DNA from: Ruminococcus sp.
Lineage (GTDB): Bacteria > Bacillota > Clostridia > Oscillospirales > Ruminococcaceae
Length of the DNA: 64,000 nt
Direction of reading: 5' to 3'
Assembly (NCBI GenBank): GCA_017534835.1
Contig: JAFXVT010000039.1
Span: 1-64,000 of the forward strand
Shown here: piece by piece, positions 9,762-21,200 of the stretch
How positions within the stretch are numbered: the stretch's first letter is position 1
How the letters are laid out: each line of letters starts with the position of its first letter
Made by a program: the position numbers and the translations under genes
The notes under the pieces: generated by a model
Told to the model about the DNA's origin: nothing
What the model saw: only the letters and a program-made list of their open reading frames with translations
Database searches by the model: none

Positions 9762-9790
9762 TTGCGGAATTCACTCATATGGATTATAAT
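9762..9790 (+). promoter_or_regulatory. Promoter of the GH5 gene
   Basis: TTGCGG, 17-base spacer, TATAAT. Between it and the ribosome site (AAGGAG, 9853-9858) lie GTGGGTGTGACA and TGTTGTGACCCAC (about 9807-9837), an imperfect dyad that could be an operator. Confidence 0.7.
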
Positions 9791-9866
9791 ATAAATTGAG
9801 GTAATGTGGGTGTGACATCAAGGTGTTGTGACCCACACATCAAAATAACACAAGGAGTTGATTCAA

Positions 9867-12842
9867 ATGAAGCTGACAAGACCCCTCTCTGCCGGTATCG
9901 CCGCAGTTATGATCGCGACATCTTCCATCATCGTCTCCCCTGTCCTCGCAGCGGATAAAGGCGAAATGCGTGATATGTCCACGATCGAGCTCGTGGAGGA
10001 TATGGGCATAGGCATCAACCTCGGCAACACTATGGAGGCTGCCGGCGACTGGATCGCCCAGAGCGGCGGTTCTACCGTTACCGACTACGAAACATCGTGG
10101 GGAAGCCCCGTCATCACTAAGGCAATGATACAGGGCTACGCCGACGAGGGCTTCGGAGTTCTCAGGATACCGGTCGCATGGTCGAACCTGATGAAAAATG
10201 ACGGCACCTACACCATCGACGCTAACCTGATGAAGAGAGTTACACAGATAGTTGACTGGACCCTCGATACCGGTATGTATGCTATCGTGAACATTCACTG
10301 GGACAACGGCTGGGTGAACAAGTTCCCCGAGAACGAAGACGAGTGTATGAAGAGATACACTCATATGTGGGAGCAGATAAGCGAGAATTTCGCCGACTAC
10401 GGCGACCACCTGATGTTCGAGGCTCAGAATGAGGAGCTCGGCTGGAATGATGTCTGGAACCAGTATTCCGGCGCAGGTGACAAGAAGAAGTCTTACGGGC
10501 TCGTAAACGAGATAAATCAGAAGTTCATCAACACGGTAAGAGCTACAGGCTCGAACAACTCTTACCGCCACCTGCTCATCTCGGGATACAATACCGACCT
10601 GAACCTCACCTGCGACCCTCTCTTCGAGATACCATATGACCCGGTAAACAGGCTCGCAGTCTCGGTGCATTACTATATCCCCTCAACATTCGCTATCCTC
10701 GAAGAGGACGCGGACTGGGGCAAGGCTGCTTACTCCTGGGGCTCAGCCGCTGAGAAGCAGGAGCTCGAGAAGAACCTCGACCTCGTGAAGACCACATTCT
10801 ACGACAAGGGCATTCCCGTGATCATCGGTGAATACGGCTGCCCCACAAAGAATAAGGACGCAGCTTCAGTACGTGACTATCTCACATCTGTCTGCCGTGA
10901 GGCTTGCGAGCGTGAGCTCTGTCCCGTCCTGTGGGATACTCCTGTCGGCGGACACTACGACCGTGACACCTGCAAGCTCAGAGATACCCAGCTCAAGGCA
11001 AATTATCAGCAGATAATCGCAGACAACTTCTCAGGATCGGGCACTACCGTTCCCGAAGGCGACGGAACTATCTATTTCCATGACACCTTTGAATCCGGCG
11101 CTGACAGCTGGACAGGCAGAGGTGCTGCAAGCGTGACCTCTTCCTCAGACAAGGCGTATGAAGGAAGCAAGTCCATTTACGTAGACGGCAGAACTTCAGC
11201 ATGGAACGGCGGCTCAAAGGTCCTCGGAAGCGATTTCGCTGCCGGTAAGTCCTACAGCTTCAGCGCCAACGTCCTCTTCGACAAGGGCGGCTCTGAGGAC
11301 ACCTTCTTCCTGAAGATACAGTACAAGGACGCAAGCGGGACCACAAGCTATGACGGCATTGCCGAAGCTACCACTATGAAGGGCACATGGGTCCAGCTCG
11401 CCAACACGAATTATAAGATACCAGCAGGTGCTACTGACGTAGTGCTCTACGTTGAGACCGAGGACAGTACAAACAGCTTCTATATCGATGACGTTACCGG
11501 TGCTTCCGCAGGTACGGTCATCAAGGGCTCGGGCGGAACGAAGCGCCTCCGCTACGGCGACCTCAACTACGACGGCTCTATCGACGCATTCGACGTCATT
11601 CTTGAGCGCAAGGCTCTCGTTGGTACGCTCACTGATGATATGGCACTCAAGGCTGCCGACATCGACGGCGTTGACGAGATAAACGTAAGCGACCTCGTTC
11701 TCCTATATGAATTTGTTATGGGCAAGATAAAAACATTCCCCGAGCGTCCCGAGCCTCCGAAGCCGGACAACAAGTGGGACGATTATACAGAAACTGCTTC
11801 AGCGCAGTACATCGACTTCTACAAGAGCTCCATAAACAATATGGGCAACACATACCGCCTCACCAAGAAGCTCGAAGCAGCTGAGAGCGGCAAGTCGCTC
11901 ACTCTTGCTTACATCGGCGGATCTATCACCGAGGGCAAGAACTACAGCACACCGTTCACGAATTACATCAAGAACAACTTCGCCAAGGGCAACTTCAAGG
12001 AGATAAATGCCGGTCTCTCCGGAACATCATCGGTTGTCGGACTCGTCCGTGCAGAAAATGAGGTTTGCAGCCAGAATCCCGACATCGTCGTTATCGAATT
12101 CTCCGTAAACGACCACGAGGGCGAGGCTTACAAGAAGTCATTCGAGGCTCTTATCAGGAAGTTCCTCGAGCTCCCGAGCGAGCCTGCTGTTATCGTACTC
12201 ATAACCCGTTCAAAGGGCGGCTACTCCAGCCAGAAGCAGATGGAAGCTTCGGGCAAGAACTTCGATGTGCCGATAATCAGTATGGACAATGCTCTTACAA
12301 AGGCATTCAACAGCGGATTCCTCAAGGCTGATGACTACTTCCAGGATGAATATCACCCCCACGCTAAGGGCGGTCAGCTCGTTGCGGATTGTATGTCATA
12401 CTACGTTCGTCAGGCAATGAGGACCGAGAATCGCTCTGATTCCTACACTATCCCCGATAAGTCGGTCTACGGCTCTGAATACTGGACCTGCTACAATGCA
12501 GACCCGACAAAGGACCTCCAGAACTTCAATGCCGGCTCATTCTCAAGAGCTAACGGCTACGGCAAGCTCCCCTACGGTTATTCCGCAAACGGCGGCAATG
12601 CTATGACGTTCAAGACCAACGGCAAGGGACTCATCATCGTATTCAAGGCTAATTCAAACAATATGGGCAGCGTCGACGTCACAGTAAACGGCAAGACCAC
12701 AAAGGTAAACGGCGTTAAGCAGTACACCTGGGGCGGACCTGATGCTGAGGTCGGCTACTACCAGGCGGAGAGCGGCGAGCTCAACGTATCTATCAAGCCG
12801 AACGGAAGCTTCACTATCTGGGGCATCGGAGTTATCAAGTAA
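9867..12842 (+). CDS. GH5 endoglucanase-CBM22-dockerin-SGNH esterase
   Basis: A 991-residue secreted bifunctional cellulosome enzyme. The signal peptide ends near AADKG (~29). The GH5 catalytic domain (~40-385) shows GINLGNT, NIHWDNGW, the acid/base Glu189 (FEAQNE) and the nucleophile Glu322 (IIGEYG), most like the GH5_4 subfamily. A CBM22-like domain (~395-545), closely similar to that in the xylanase at the window start, and an internal dockerin (~555-620) follow. An SGNH/GDSL esterase (~640-850) has Ser686 (GGSITEG), a SVNDHEG block, and Asp827/His830 (DEYHPH). A terminal beta domain (~855-990) resembles the extra domain of carbohydrate esterases. Probable action is beta-1,4-glucan or xyloglucan cleavage plus deacetylation. 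ATG 9867 was preferred to the TTG three codons upstream because of AAGGAG spacing. Confidence 0.92.
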   Translation: MKLTRPLSAGIAAVMIATSSIIVSPVLAADKGEMRDMSTIELVEDMGIGINLGNTMEAAGDWIAQSGGSTVTDYETSWGSPVITKAMIQGYADEGFGVLRIPVAWSNLMKNDGTYTIDANLMKRVTQIVDWTLDTGMYAIVNIHWDNGWVNKFPENEDECMKRYTHMWEQISENFADYGDHLMFEAQNEELGWNDVWNQYSGAGDKKKSYGLVNEINQKFINTVRATGSNNSYRHLLISGYNTDLNLTCDPLFEIPYDPVNRLAVSVHYYIPSTFAILEEDADWGKAAYSWGSAAEKQELEKNLDLVKTTFYDKGIPVIIGEYGCPTKNKDAASVRDYLTSVCREACERELCPVLWDTPVGGHYDRDTCKLRDTQLKANYQQIIADNFSGSGTTVPEGDGTIYFHDTFESGADSWTGRGAASVTSSSDKAYEGSKSIYVDGRTSAWNGGSKVLGSDFAAGKSYSFSANVLFDKGGSEDTFFLKIQYKDASGTTSYDGIAEATTMKGTWVQLANTNYKIPAGATDVVLYVETEDSTNSFYIDDVTGASAGTVIKGSGGTKRLRYGDLNYDGSIDAFDVILERKALVGTLTDDMALKAADIDGVDEINVSDLVLLYEFVMGKIKTFPERPEPPKPDNKWDDYTETASAQYIDFYKSSINNMGNTYRLTKKLEAAESGKSLTLAYIGGSITEGKNYSTPFTNYIKNNFAKGNFKEINAGLSGTSSVVGLVRAENEVCSQNPDIVVIEFSVNDHEGEAYKKSFEALIRKFLELPSEPAVIVLITRSKGGYSSQKQMEASGKNFDVPIISMDNALTKAFNSGFLKADDYFQDEYHPHAKGGQLVADCMSYYVRQAMRTENRSDSYTIPDKSVYGSEYWTCYNADPTKDLQNFNAGSFSRANGYGKLPYGYSANGGNAMTFKTNGKGLIIVFKANSNNMGSVDVTVNGKTTKVNGVKQYTWGGPDAEVGYYQAESGELNVSIKPNGSFTIWGIGVIK

Positions 12843-12860
12843 GACTTACACAACAACAAA

Positions 12861-12892
12861 AACCTCCCGTATCATAGCGGGAGGTTTTTTCT
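12861..12892 (+). terminator. Terminator of the GH5 gene
   Basis: AACCTCCCG and CGGGAGGTT arms followed by six T residues, 20 bases after the stop codon. Confidence 0.9.
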
Positions 12893-12938
12893 TGAACGGA
12901 ACAACAAAGCCGGAGCCGAAAATTCTTGCAGCGTATAG

Positions 12939-12976
12939 AAAATACCTCCTGTTTCCTGAACAGGAGGTATTTTTCA
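12939..12976 (-). terminator. Bidirectional terminator after the LRR gene
   Basis: AAATACCTCCTGTT and AACAGGAGGTATTTT form a perfect stem with A and T tracts on both sides. It serves the LRR gene ending at 12980 and backs up the GH5 terminator. Confidence 0.88.
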
Positions 12977-12979
12977 TTA

Positions 12980-15900
12980 TTATTCCTCAGCCGGAGCTTC
13001 TTCAACAGGCTTGTCGGGAAGCTTCTCAAAGTAGTAGCCGTGTGCCTTCGCAAACTTTGCAGTGTAGGTGTCAGCGTATCCGTAGAATGCCGAGAGCTCA
13101 CCGCAGTCGTAGAATGCAAGGTCACTGATGTTCTCGATACCGCTGCCGGTCACGATGGTCTTGAGTCCTGTGCAGCCGGTAAATGCACCGGTGTCGATGC
13201 TTGTGAGTGCATCGGGAAGCTCTATCTTTTCGAGTCCTGTACACTTGTAGAACGCACCGGGACATATCTCCTGAACGTTCGCAGGAACTGTTACAGAGCT
13301 TATCTCGCTGTGGTATGCGAATACGTCCTCGCCGATGTGCTTTATCTTTTCAGGGATAACTACCTCCTCGGCAGAGCCGTTGTATGCGCAGAGGACTCCG
13401 TCACCGACAACAGCGAATTCGCCGCGGAGATTGGATTCTGCGAAGCGTGAGCCGTAGAAGGCTCTGCTGCCTATCTTCTCAACGGAAGCAGGTATGCCCA
13501 TATCCCTTGCGGAGGAGTTCATAAATGCGCCGCTCTGAATCTCCTTTAAGCAGCCGGGAAGGTAAACGTCCTCGAGTCCGCCGACATTTTTGAATGCGTT
13601 CTTTCCGATGACAGTAACGGGCTTGCCGTTTATCTGCGCCGGAACAGTTACGTACCAGTAGGTGTATGTCCACTTGTTGATAACAACGTGGTCTTCTTCC
13701 TCGGTATATTCAACTCCGCTTGTGGGAATGAATCTCAGACCGTTCTTGATAGCGTACTCTGACGTATCCGAGCTTACTCTTCCGCGGAGTATAACGTCGG
13801 GTGTGAGCTCGTAGGTCTTGTTGCCCTCCTCGTCAGTTACGGTGTTCCAGCCTATCTGATGACCGAAGCCGTCGCTGCTGTAGTAGCGTCCCTCGGGAAG
13901 CGAAGCGTCTGTGAGTGACGGACAATCAAGGAATGCTCCGTCATAGAGTGTGAGCTGTCCGTTCGAGGCGGAAGCATCTATCCCTGCAAGTGCTGTACAG
14001 CCGGAGAATGCGTATTTGCCCACATCGCGCCTGTCTGTTGACGGGAATGTGAAAGCTGTGAGCGAGTTGCAGCCGCTGAATGCATATTCTGCAATGTTGC
14101 CGGCAGAAGCCTGTAGTACAGCCTCCTTGAGTCCGGTACAGCCGCTGAATGCGTATGCGGGTATGTCGAAGCCGGTCTCAGCTGCGGAGAAGTCGATCTT
14201 TGCGAGCTTTGTGCAGTCCTTGAACGAAGCAGAGCCTATCGACTGGAGCGTCGCCGGAACTGTGAATGCTGTGAGCGACTTGCAGCCGCTGAATGCATTG
14301 CTGCCTATCTTCGTGATCGTATCCGCGTGAGTTACGGTTTTGAGAGCCGCGCAGCCCTCGAAGCAGCTGTCCGGGATAACTGTCACGCCCTCGGGGAGCG
14401 TTACCGCTGTCAGCGCAGTGCAGTTCACGAATGCGCCCTTTTCTATCGCAGTAACGGAATCGGGGATGACCACGCTCTTCATCGCCGCATTCTTGAAAGC
14501 GTAAGCCTGTATCTTCACAACAGGGAGCTTTTCTATAGTTGCAGGTATCGTTATCTTTTCAGCCTTCGGGTCACAGTCTGTGATGACAACTCCGTCATCT
14601 GTAACAAGATAGCCGACGCAGAGCTTGCTGTAGTCCTTTTCGCCGTACTGCTCAAATGCTATCTCATTCGCATTTGCGTAGTCCTCGGCGATAGAGTTGT
14701 AATAGCCCTTTATAACGAATCCCTTGATGAGTCCGTCTGCTCCGAAGCCGAAAGCCTTTGCACCGATAGCAGAAACGTTGTTGAGGACAACAGCGGACTT
14801 CATTGCTGTACAGTCGTAGAATGCCTCCGCACCTATCGTCTTTGCATTGCCGGGGATAGTAACGGTTTCAAGCGCAGTACAGCCGCGGAATGCGTTCTTT
14901 CTTATATCAGCGAGCGACTTCGGGAGCTTTATCGTCTTCAGTGATGTGCAGTTGTTGAAGAAGCCCTCGGGGATATATGTGAGAGCATCGGGAAGTGTCA
15001 CTGATGTGAGCGATGTGCAGCCGTTGAATGTGTGATCGGCAGCAGCTGTCAGAGTTGACGGAAGAACTACCTTCGTCAGAGCTGTGCAGCCGCCGAATGA
15101 AGCGCCCATTTCGGTCACGCCCTCCGGGATAGTGATAGTTTTGAGCGATGTGCAGCCGCTGAATACATTTGCCTTTATCACCTTCAGCGAGGACTCTGCT
15201 GCGAATTTCACTGTTGTGAGAGCAGCGCAGTTGTTGAAAGTCATATCCGGAAGTGTTTCAAGAGCTGCCGGGATATTTACTGAAGCGAGCGATGTACAGT
15301 CTGTGAACGCATAGGAATCCATAGACGAAACTGTGTCCGGAATGGTTATCTCAGGGAGCAGAGCGCAGCCGGAGAATGCATAGCTGCCAATTGTTGTCAG
15401 TGCAGCCGGGAGCTTTGCCGAAGCAAGTGATGAACAGCCGGCAAAGGCGCTTCCTCCGATAACTGTAGCTGTATCAGGTATAGTTACCGCGGTAAGAGCA
15501 GCACACCCGTTGAATGCGCTTGCGCCGATCTTTTCAAGCTTGCTTCCCTTTGCGAATGTCACAGCTGCAAGCTTGTCACAGCCGTGGAACATATCGTCCG
15601 AAACAGCCTTGAGAGAAGCCGGAAGAGTTATCTTTTCAAGAGCGGTGCAGCCGTTGAATTCCGAGCCTGCAACGGTCTCAAGATTCTTCGAGAGCGTAAC
15701 ATCAGTAAGAGCAGTACAGCCGTTGAAGCACTCGTATCCGAGCGATGTGACGCTGTCCGGTACAACTATCTTTTCAAGAGAAGTACAGCCCTCGAACATA
15801 CCATTGTGATACCACGAATAGTATCCGTAATATCTGTTGGGAAGTGACGGAACGTTCTTGGAGATAGTAACGTTTTTGAGTCCGGTACAGAACTCGAAAA

Positions 15901-18187
15901 CAGCTCCGCCGAGCTCTGTGACAGTGTCCGGCATTACCATATCCGTGATGAGCGGACAGCTTGCAAATGCGCCCTCGCCGATGAACTCAAGTCCTTCGTT
16001 GAGCTTTACCTGTGCAAGTGAAGCGCAGTTTGAAAACGCCCATGACTGTATCTTTGCAACGCCTGCCGGGACCTCTATTTTCTGGAGCCCGGAGCAGTCG
16101 CAGAAGGCAGCATACTCTATCTCGGTCACGCCCGAGGGTATCGTGATGCCCTTCAGCGCAGTGCAGCCTCTGAATAACTCGCTGCGGATAACGGTAAGAC
16201 CTGTCGGCAGTGTAAAGCTTCCGAGCGAGGTACAGCCGTAGAATGCAGCCGGACGTATCTCGATGACGCTCTTGGGAACAGTCACCTTTGCAAGAGATGT
16301 ACAGCCGCGGAATGCGTTCTCGCCTATCTCAGTCACACCGGTGGGGATAGTGACCTCCTTCAGTCCGGTCATGCCCTCGTACATACCCTTGCTGATAACT
16401 GTCATACTCTTGGGAAGTGTCAGCTTTTCGATCAAAGGGCTGTTGTAGAATACGCGCTCACCGGCAGTTTCAAGCTTTTCCGGAAGGATGACCTCTGCAA
16501 GTTTGTCGCACTCAGAAAATGCATATGAGCCGATGCTCGTTACACCGGACGGTACACTCACCGATGTGAGTACATCGCAGTTTCCGAAAGCATACTGCGG
16601 TATCGCGGTTACGCCCTCGGGGATAGTGATGCTCTCAAGTGAGCGGCAGTCGTAGAATACGTTGGCGCCGAGAGTTGTTATGCCCTTGGGGAGAGTTATG
16701 CTCTTGAGTGAAGTACAGCTCTGGAAGAAGCCGTACTCATTGAACGGGAGAGCTGTTATGTTCTTGCTGAGCTTAACGTCTGTGAGCGATGTACAGCTTA
16801 CGAAGCAGCCTCCGCCGATCTCAGTGACGCTGTCGGGGATAACTGCCGACGTGAGAGCGTTGCAGTCGCGGAAGACTTCAGCTCCGACAGTTGTGACAGT
16901 GTCGGGAAGAGTGACAGTCTTGAGCGCACGGCAGCGGAAGAATGCCAGACTCTGGATAGTTTCGAGCTCGCCGTCGAATGTGACCTTCTCGAGCTTTTCG
17001 CACTCACGGAATGCACTGTCGCCAAGAGTCTTGACGCCCTTCGGGATAATGACTGAGGTAATCGGAGCTCCGGCAAAGCAGCCTGAACCGATAGCCTCGC
17101 AGCGTCCGTCGAAAGTCACCTTTGCGAGCGCTCCGCAGCGTCCGAATGCGCTCGAGCCGAGCGAGACACCGTCCGGGAGCTGGATAGCTGTAAGGCTTCC
17201 GCAGTACGCGAATGCGTCATTTCCGATAGACTTTACCGTGGTCGGGATAGAGATAGCCTTGAGCTTGTCGCAGCTGTAGAAGCAGCCGCCCGGTATCGTT
17301 TCGAGCTCCTCCGGGAAAACGACATACTGGAGCTCGTTACAGTCGTTGAATGTGTTGTTTCCGAGGTTTGCTGTCTTTCCCTCGAACATCACCTTGTTGA
17401 GCTTCTGGCAGTAGTTGAAGGAGTATTCGCCGAAAGTAACATTGTCGGGGAAGCTCACATATTCGAGCGCATCGCAGTATCTGAAGCAGCTGTCGCCGAG
17501 CTTGATACCCTCGGGAAGAATGATACGTGTGAGCGCATCACAGTTGTAGAAGCAGCTGTTTCCGAGACTCTCAGTCCCCACCGGCACCTCGATGCCGAGG
17601 AGAGCAGGGTTCTCGCAGAATGCCCTTTCGCCTATCGTTTTCAAGCCCTTTTCGAGCTTTACTGTCACGAGCTTAGAGCAGTATGCGAACGCCTCATAGC
17701 CTATCTGAGTAACCGTTGCAGGGATGCTGACCTCCTTGAGCTGTGAGCACTCGCGGAAGGAGCGGTAACCGATAGATGTTATGCCCTTCGGGATAGTTAC
17801 TGATGTTATTGCCTTGCCGTAGAATGCATTGTCGCCGATAGCAGTTACAGCCTTGCCGTCGATTTTGGCAGGTATAACTACATCTGTTGCAGCAGCGTTG
17901 TAGGCTGTGATGATGAGCTTGCCGTCCTCAGTCTCGGTGACCGAGAATTCCGGCTGCTCTGCCTCAGCCTCATCTGCTGTTTTGGAGTTTATTCCGGAAG
18001 GGAGCGTGAATGTTCCCCTGTCGCTGCTGAATGCTGCCGCGGAGTGCTCCGGAGCTTCGCTTACGCGCTCCGGAGCTGCTGTCTCAACGTCCTCCGCAAC
18101 AGTACCTGCGCCTGCGAGCGGTACGGATGTGACCGTAAGCGAAGCACTGAGCACTGCCGATAACAGCTTTTTATTCATTTTCTTCAT
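12980..18187 (-). CDS. Secreted BspA-type leucine-rich-repeat protein
   Basis: A 1735-residue protein with a signal peptide (MKKMNKKLLSAVLSASLTV, cleaved near AGAGTVAED) and dozens of LRR_5 (BspA/TpLRR) repeats of about 23 residues, pattern 'VTIPxxVTxIGxxAFxGCTSL'. The repeats run almost unbroken from ~110 to ~1720, broken by two non-repeat inserts near ~1230 and ~1480. No dockerin, sorting signal or anchor is visible; the end is Pro/Glu-rich. ATG 18187 follows GAAAGGGGG, so the longer upstream in-frame extension is not translated. It starts 16 bases after the giant dockerin protein gene and must share its transcript. BspA repeats usually mediate surface adhesion or protein binding; the partner is unknown. 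How it is held on the cell without an anchor is unclear. Confidence 0.9.
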   Translation of the reverse strand: MKKMNKKLLSAVLSASLTVTSVPLAGAGTVAEDVETAAPERVSEAPEHSAAAFSSDRGTFTLPSGINSKTADEAEAEQPEFSVTETEDGKLIITAYNAAATDVVIPAKIDGKAVTAIGDNAFYGKAITSVTIPKGITSIGYRSFRECSQLKEVSIPATVTQIGYEAFAYCSKLVTVKLEKGLKTIGERAFCENPALLGIEVPVGTESLGNSCFYNCDALTRIILPEGIKLGDSCFRYCDALEYVSFPDNVTFGEYSFNYCQKLNKVMFEGKTANLGNNTFNDCNELQYVVFPEELETIPGGCFYSCDKLKAISIPTTVKSIGNDAFAYCGSLTAIQLPDGVSLGSSAFGRCGALAKVTFDGRCEAIGSGCFAGAPITSVIIPKGVKTLGDSAFRECEKLEKVTFDGELETIQSLAFFRCRALKTVTLPDTVTTVGAEVFRDCNALTSAVIPDSVTEIGGGCFVSCTSLTDVKLSKNITALPFNEYGFFQSCTSLKSITLPKGITTLGANVFYDCRSLESITIPEGVTAIPQYAFGNCDVLTSVSVPSGVTSIGSYAFSECDKLAEVILPEKLETAGERVFYNSPLIEKLTLPKSMTVISKGMYEGMTGLKEVTIPTGVTEIGENAFRGCTSLAKVTVPKSVIEIRPAAFYGCTSLGSFTLPTGLTVIRSELFRGCTALKGITIPSGVTEIEYAAFCDCSGLQKIEVPAGVAKIQSWAFSNCASLAQVKLNEGLEFIGEGAFASCPLITDMVMPDTVTELGGAVFEFCTGLKNVTISKNVPSLPNRYYGYYSWYHNGMFEGCTSLEKIVVPDSVTSLGYECFNGCTALTDVTLSKNLETVAGSEFNGCTALEKITLPASLKAVSDDMFHGCDKLAAVTFAKGSKLEKIGASAFNGCAALTAVTIPDTATVIGGSAFAGCSSLASAKLPAALTTIGSYAFSGCALLPEITIPDTVSSMDSYAFTDCTSLASVNIPAALETLPDMTFNNCAALTTVKFAAESSLKVIKANVFSGCTSLKTITIPEGVTEMGASFGGCTALTKVVLPSTLTAAADHTFNGCTSLTSVTLPDALTYIPEGFFNNCTSLKTIKLPKSLADIRKNAFRGCTALETVTIPGNAKTIGAEAFYDCTAMKSAVVLNNVSAIGAKAFGFGADGLIKGFVIKGYYNSIAEDYANANEIAFEQYGEKDYSKLCVGYLVTDDGVVITDCDPKAEKITIPATIEKLPVVKIQAYAFKNAAMKSVVIPDSVTAIEKGAFVNCTALTAVTLPEGVTVIPDSCFEGCAALKTVTHADTITKIGSNAFSGCKSLTAFTVPATLQSIGSASFKDCTKLAKIDFSAAETGFDIPAYAFSGCTGLKEAVLQASAGNIAEYAFSGCNSLTAFTFPSTDRRDVGKYAFSGCTALAGIDASASNGQLTLYDGAFLDCPSLTDASLPEGRYYSSDGFGHQIGWNTVTDEEGNKTYELTPDVILRGRVSSDTSEYAIKNGLRFIPTSGVEYTEEEDHVVINKWTYTYWYVTVPAQINGKPVTVIGKNAFKNVGGLEDVYLPGCLKEIQSGAFMNSSARDMGIPASVEKIGSRAFYGSRFAESNLRGEFAVVGDGVLCAYNGSAEEVVIPEKIKHIGEDVFAYHSEISSVTVPANVQEICPGAFYKCTGLEKIELPDALTSIDTGAFTGCTGLKTIVTGSGIENISDLAFYDCGELSAFYGYADTYTAKFAKAHGYYFEKLPDKPVEEAPAEE

Positions 18188-18203
18188 TGATTGTGTCCCC
18201 CTT

Positions 18204-21200
18204 TCAGTTGGAGCCTTCCGCGCTCGTGGAAGCCTTTGCATATACTGCGAGCACGGCAGAAGCGTCCTTGGCATCGATGTATGAATCACCGTTCATATCC
18301 GCAGCCTTCTTCTGCTGCTCGGTGAATCCGCCGTCTCCGCCGGTTGACATCTTTGAATAGTAAACAAGTATCATTGAAGCGTCCTTTGCATCGACCTTGC
18401 CGTCGCCGTTGACATCTCCGGAGAGAGTCTCGGGAGCTGTCTCAACTCCGTCCATTGCATCATAGAGCACTACCGGCGCTGCGATACCGCTGCCGCTGAT
18501 AGTGATACCGCCCGTTGTGACGTCGCTGTACTTCGTGAGGTCGAGATTCTGTGTAACGCTCTTGCCGGCAGCTATCTCAGCTACCTCGATAGTGTCGATG
18601 ACTCTGCCTGTACCGAGCTCTTCAACTGTGATAGTGTCAGCGCCGGAAGCAGTACCGCTGTTTGTGAGAGTTACCGCGACGGTGTTGTCATCGGTCTTTT
18701 CAGCCTCTATCTCGATATTGCTGAACGCTGTCGAGAACCTGAAGGTGTTGTTGTCGGTGAATGTGTCGGAATCATCGGCTGTATTGACTGTTACAGTGTA
18801 CTCCTTTGAAGCCTCGGGAGTTATCTCAGCCTTGACCGAGCCGTATGCATTTGCCTGAATATCGCAGTCGATGACCTCGTCGTATACGGACTTGCCCTTG
18901 TCATCGGCGATAGTTACGTGAACGGACTTAACTGCATTGTCGCCGAGGTTCTCGATACCGAGGGTCACGGGCAGAGTCTCGCCGGTCTCATAATCGCTTC
19001 TGAGGTAATCGGCACTTGTTACCGCGAGGTTGGTGATGCTGCTGATATTGAGTGAAACGATGCTGCTTGATGTCTGAACATCCTCCTCTGTTATCGTTGT
19101 TTTCGTTCTGTCCATAACTGTAACGATGTCCTTGCCGAATGCAGCAGCCCTGATATTTCTGAGGTACTGACCCTGGTCTGTGAGACGGACGGGAGTTCCC
19201 CATACGCCGGTCTTGCTGTCGCGGATAGATTCGTATACGTTAGACTCATTCTTGTCATCGGCAGAGGTCCAGATGATGCGGTCGCCGACTATCTCAAAGC
19301 CGGAAGCTACTGCGGGCACACCGTCATCGAAGAGGTACTGTGCATTTGTGAAATCCTCTGAGCGGCGGATATTTGCGTCCTGCTGCCAGTAGAGACAGCT
19401 GTCGGTATCGCCGTCAGCCTTTGTGAATACAGGGCAGGAAATGTAGCCGGAAGCTATGAAATAAGGCTGAGCCTCGCCGTACTTGAAGGTACGGAGCGAG
19501 CGGTCGTTCATTGTTGTAAGGTCGTTGTCATCGTCGTTTACATAAACGATGTAGAGCTGGTCATCGTGTGAAGCTGCTGTGATGTCGGTAACAGCGTTGA
19601 TGCCGCTGATAACAGCCTCAGGAGCGCTCCAGCCGTTCTCGCCGAGCTCTGATACCATAATGGAGTTGCTCTCGTTCGTGCCGAAGTAGCTGCTCTCTGT
19701 GTTGGATACCCATACCGCATATGTTGTATCGCCGACTGTTGTGATAGCAGGTGACTTGTCGAGCACGTTCTTGTCAGATGTAATAGCTGTTGAGCCGCCG
19801 AACTTTCCAGTTTCAGTGTTGAATTCCGCAACTGCGATGTTCTGTGCAGCTGTCCAGTCCTCGAGAGCTGACTTCTCGCTGAGACCCTGTGCTGAATTCT
19901 GATAGATGACATACATCTTCTTGCCGTCAGTCCACAGATACGGTGCGCTGTCGCCGGTCTTGTCGCCGTCGAGCTGAGCAGGTGTGCTCCAGCCGTTCTT
20001 TTCGGTGTAGACGGTGTACATAAGTCTCTGAGAATTTGCTGCATCGCGCGAGCTGTCAGTGTCGATGTATACCATTACGAGCTTATCGCCCACAGCTGCG
20101 AGCCTGAGCTGAGTCATATCATTGGTCTTGGATGCAAGCTCTGTGAGTGGCAGATAGCCGTTCTCGCTCGCAACAGCGGTCTTCTTTGCTGCTGTCCATA
20201 CACTGCTGCAAACAGGTGCATCGAGCACATACATAGATTCGTCATAGAGAAGCGAATATATGCCGTTTGAAGCCTTTGTCTTGTTGTCGTTCTTCTCCTT
20301 GTACTTCGTGTACAGGATTATCGGTTCATCGGGACTCAGGAGCGATTTGGACAGCTCGAACGGTCCGATATACACCTTTGCTCCGACTTCATATTCAAAC
20401 GTTATCTTGTTCAGTCCCATATCCTCGGGAACGAGCGAGAGGAGAGTAACAACGAATGTGACAGTTACCTCACCGTATATTCCGGCAGCCATTGCGCCTG
20501 AAACGCCTACGCCTGCGAATACCTCACCTGTTACCGCTGCTGTTACCATAAGGTTGCCTGTTACCTCAAGGTCGCCGTTGTTGCACTCGATAGTGAAAGT
20601 CGTATCAACATTGAGCTTGAGTCCGACGCCTACAGCTATCGCCACAGGCACGGAAGCAACTACGAGAGTTGTCTCCCACTCATACTTGAACTCGAACTGG
20701 ATGAGGAGCTGTCCGCGGAATACGATACCGCCCGAGCGGCAGCACTCTGCGAAGCCCTTCTTCGGGTCGTAGCTTGCGGAGAGAGCACCGATTATCTTTG
20801 CCTCTGCCTTGAAGTCACCGTCCTTGAATTTGAGCGGATTCTTCTTGATAGGTGCCTTCTTTATGTCTTCAGCGACCTGCTTGATGGTCTTGCCCTTGTA
20901 CTCATTGAGTATCTCACAGGTCTTCTTGAACTCGTCCTGAATGCACTTGGGCTCCTTAGCTGCTTCCTCGTCCTTCTTTCTCTTTTCCTCCTCGGACTTG
21001 CCTATCTTCGTGAGGTCGAAATCAGGGTCGGCAATTATGAGTGAAACGAAGCCCTCATCATCTATGCCGAGCTTTACGGGAAGGTTAAGGTTGTCGAGCT
21101 TGTAGGTATGACCGCCGATTATCGGTATATCCTCGGGGAATTCGTATTCGAGCTCCTCACCGATGGTCATATTTCCGCTGAAGTGCTGGTATTCATATGT

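Noticed and set aside
9840..10670. 276-codon minus-strand frame
   Set aside because: It is the antisense of the GH5 catalytic domain, including its catalytic motifs; composition is that of a shadow frame.
18188..18289. N-terminal extension of the secreted LRR protein into the giant gene
   Set aside because: The internal ATG 18187 has a good ribosome site and begins a typical signal peptide; the extension would bury that signal.
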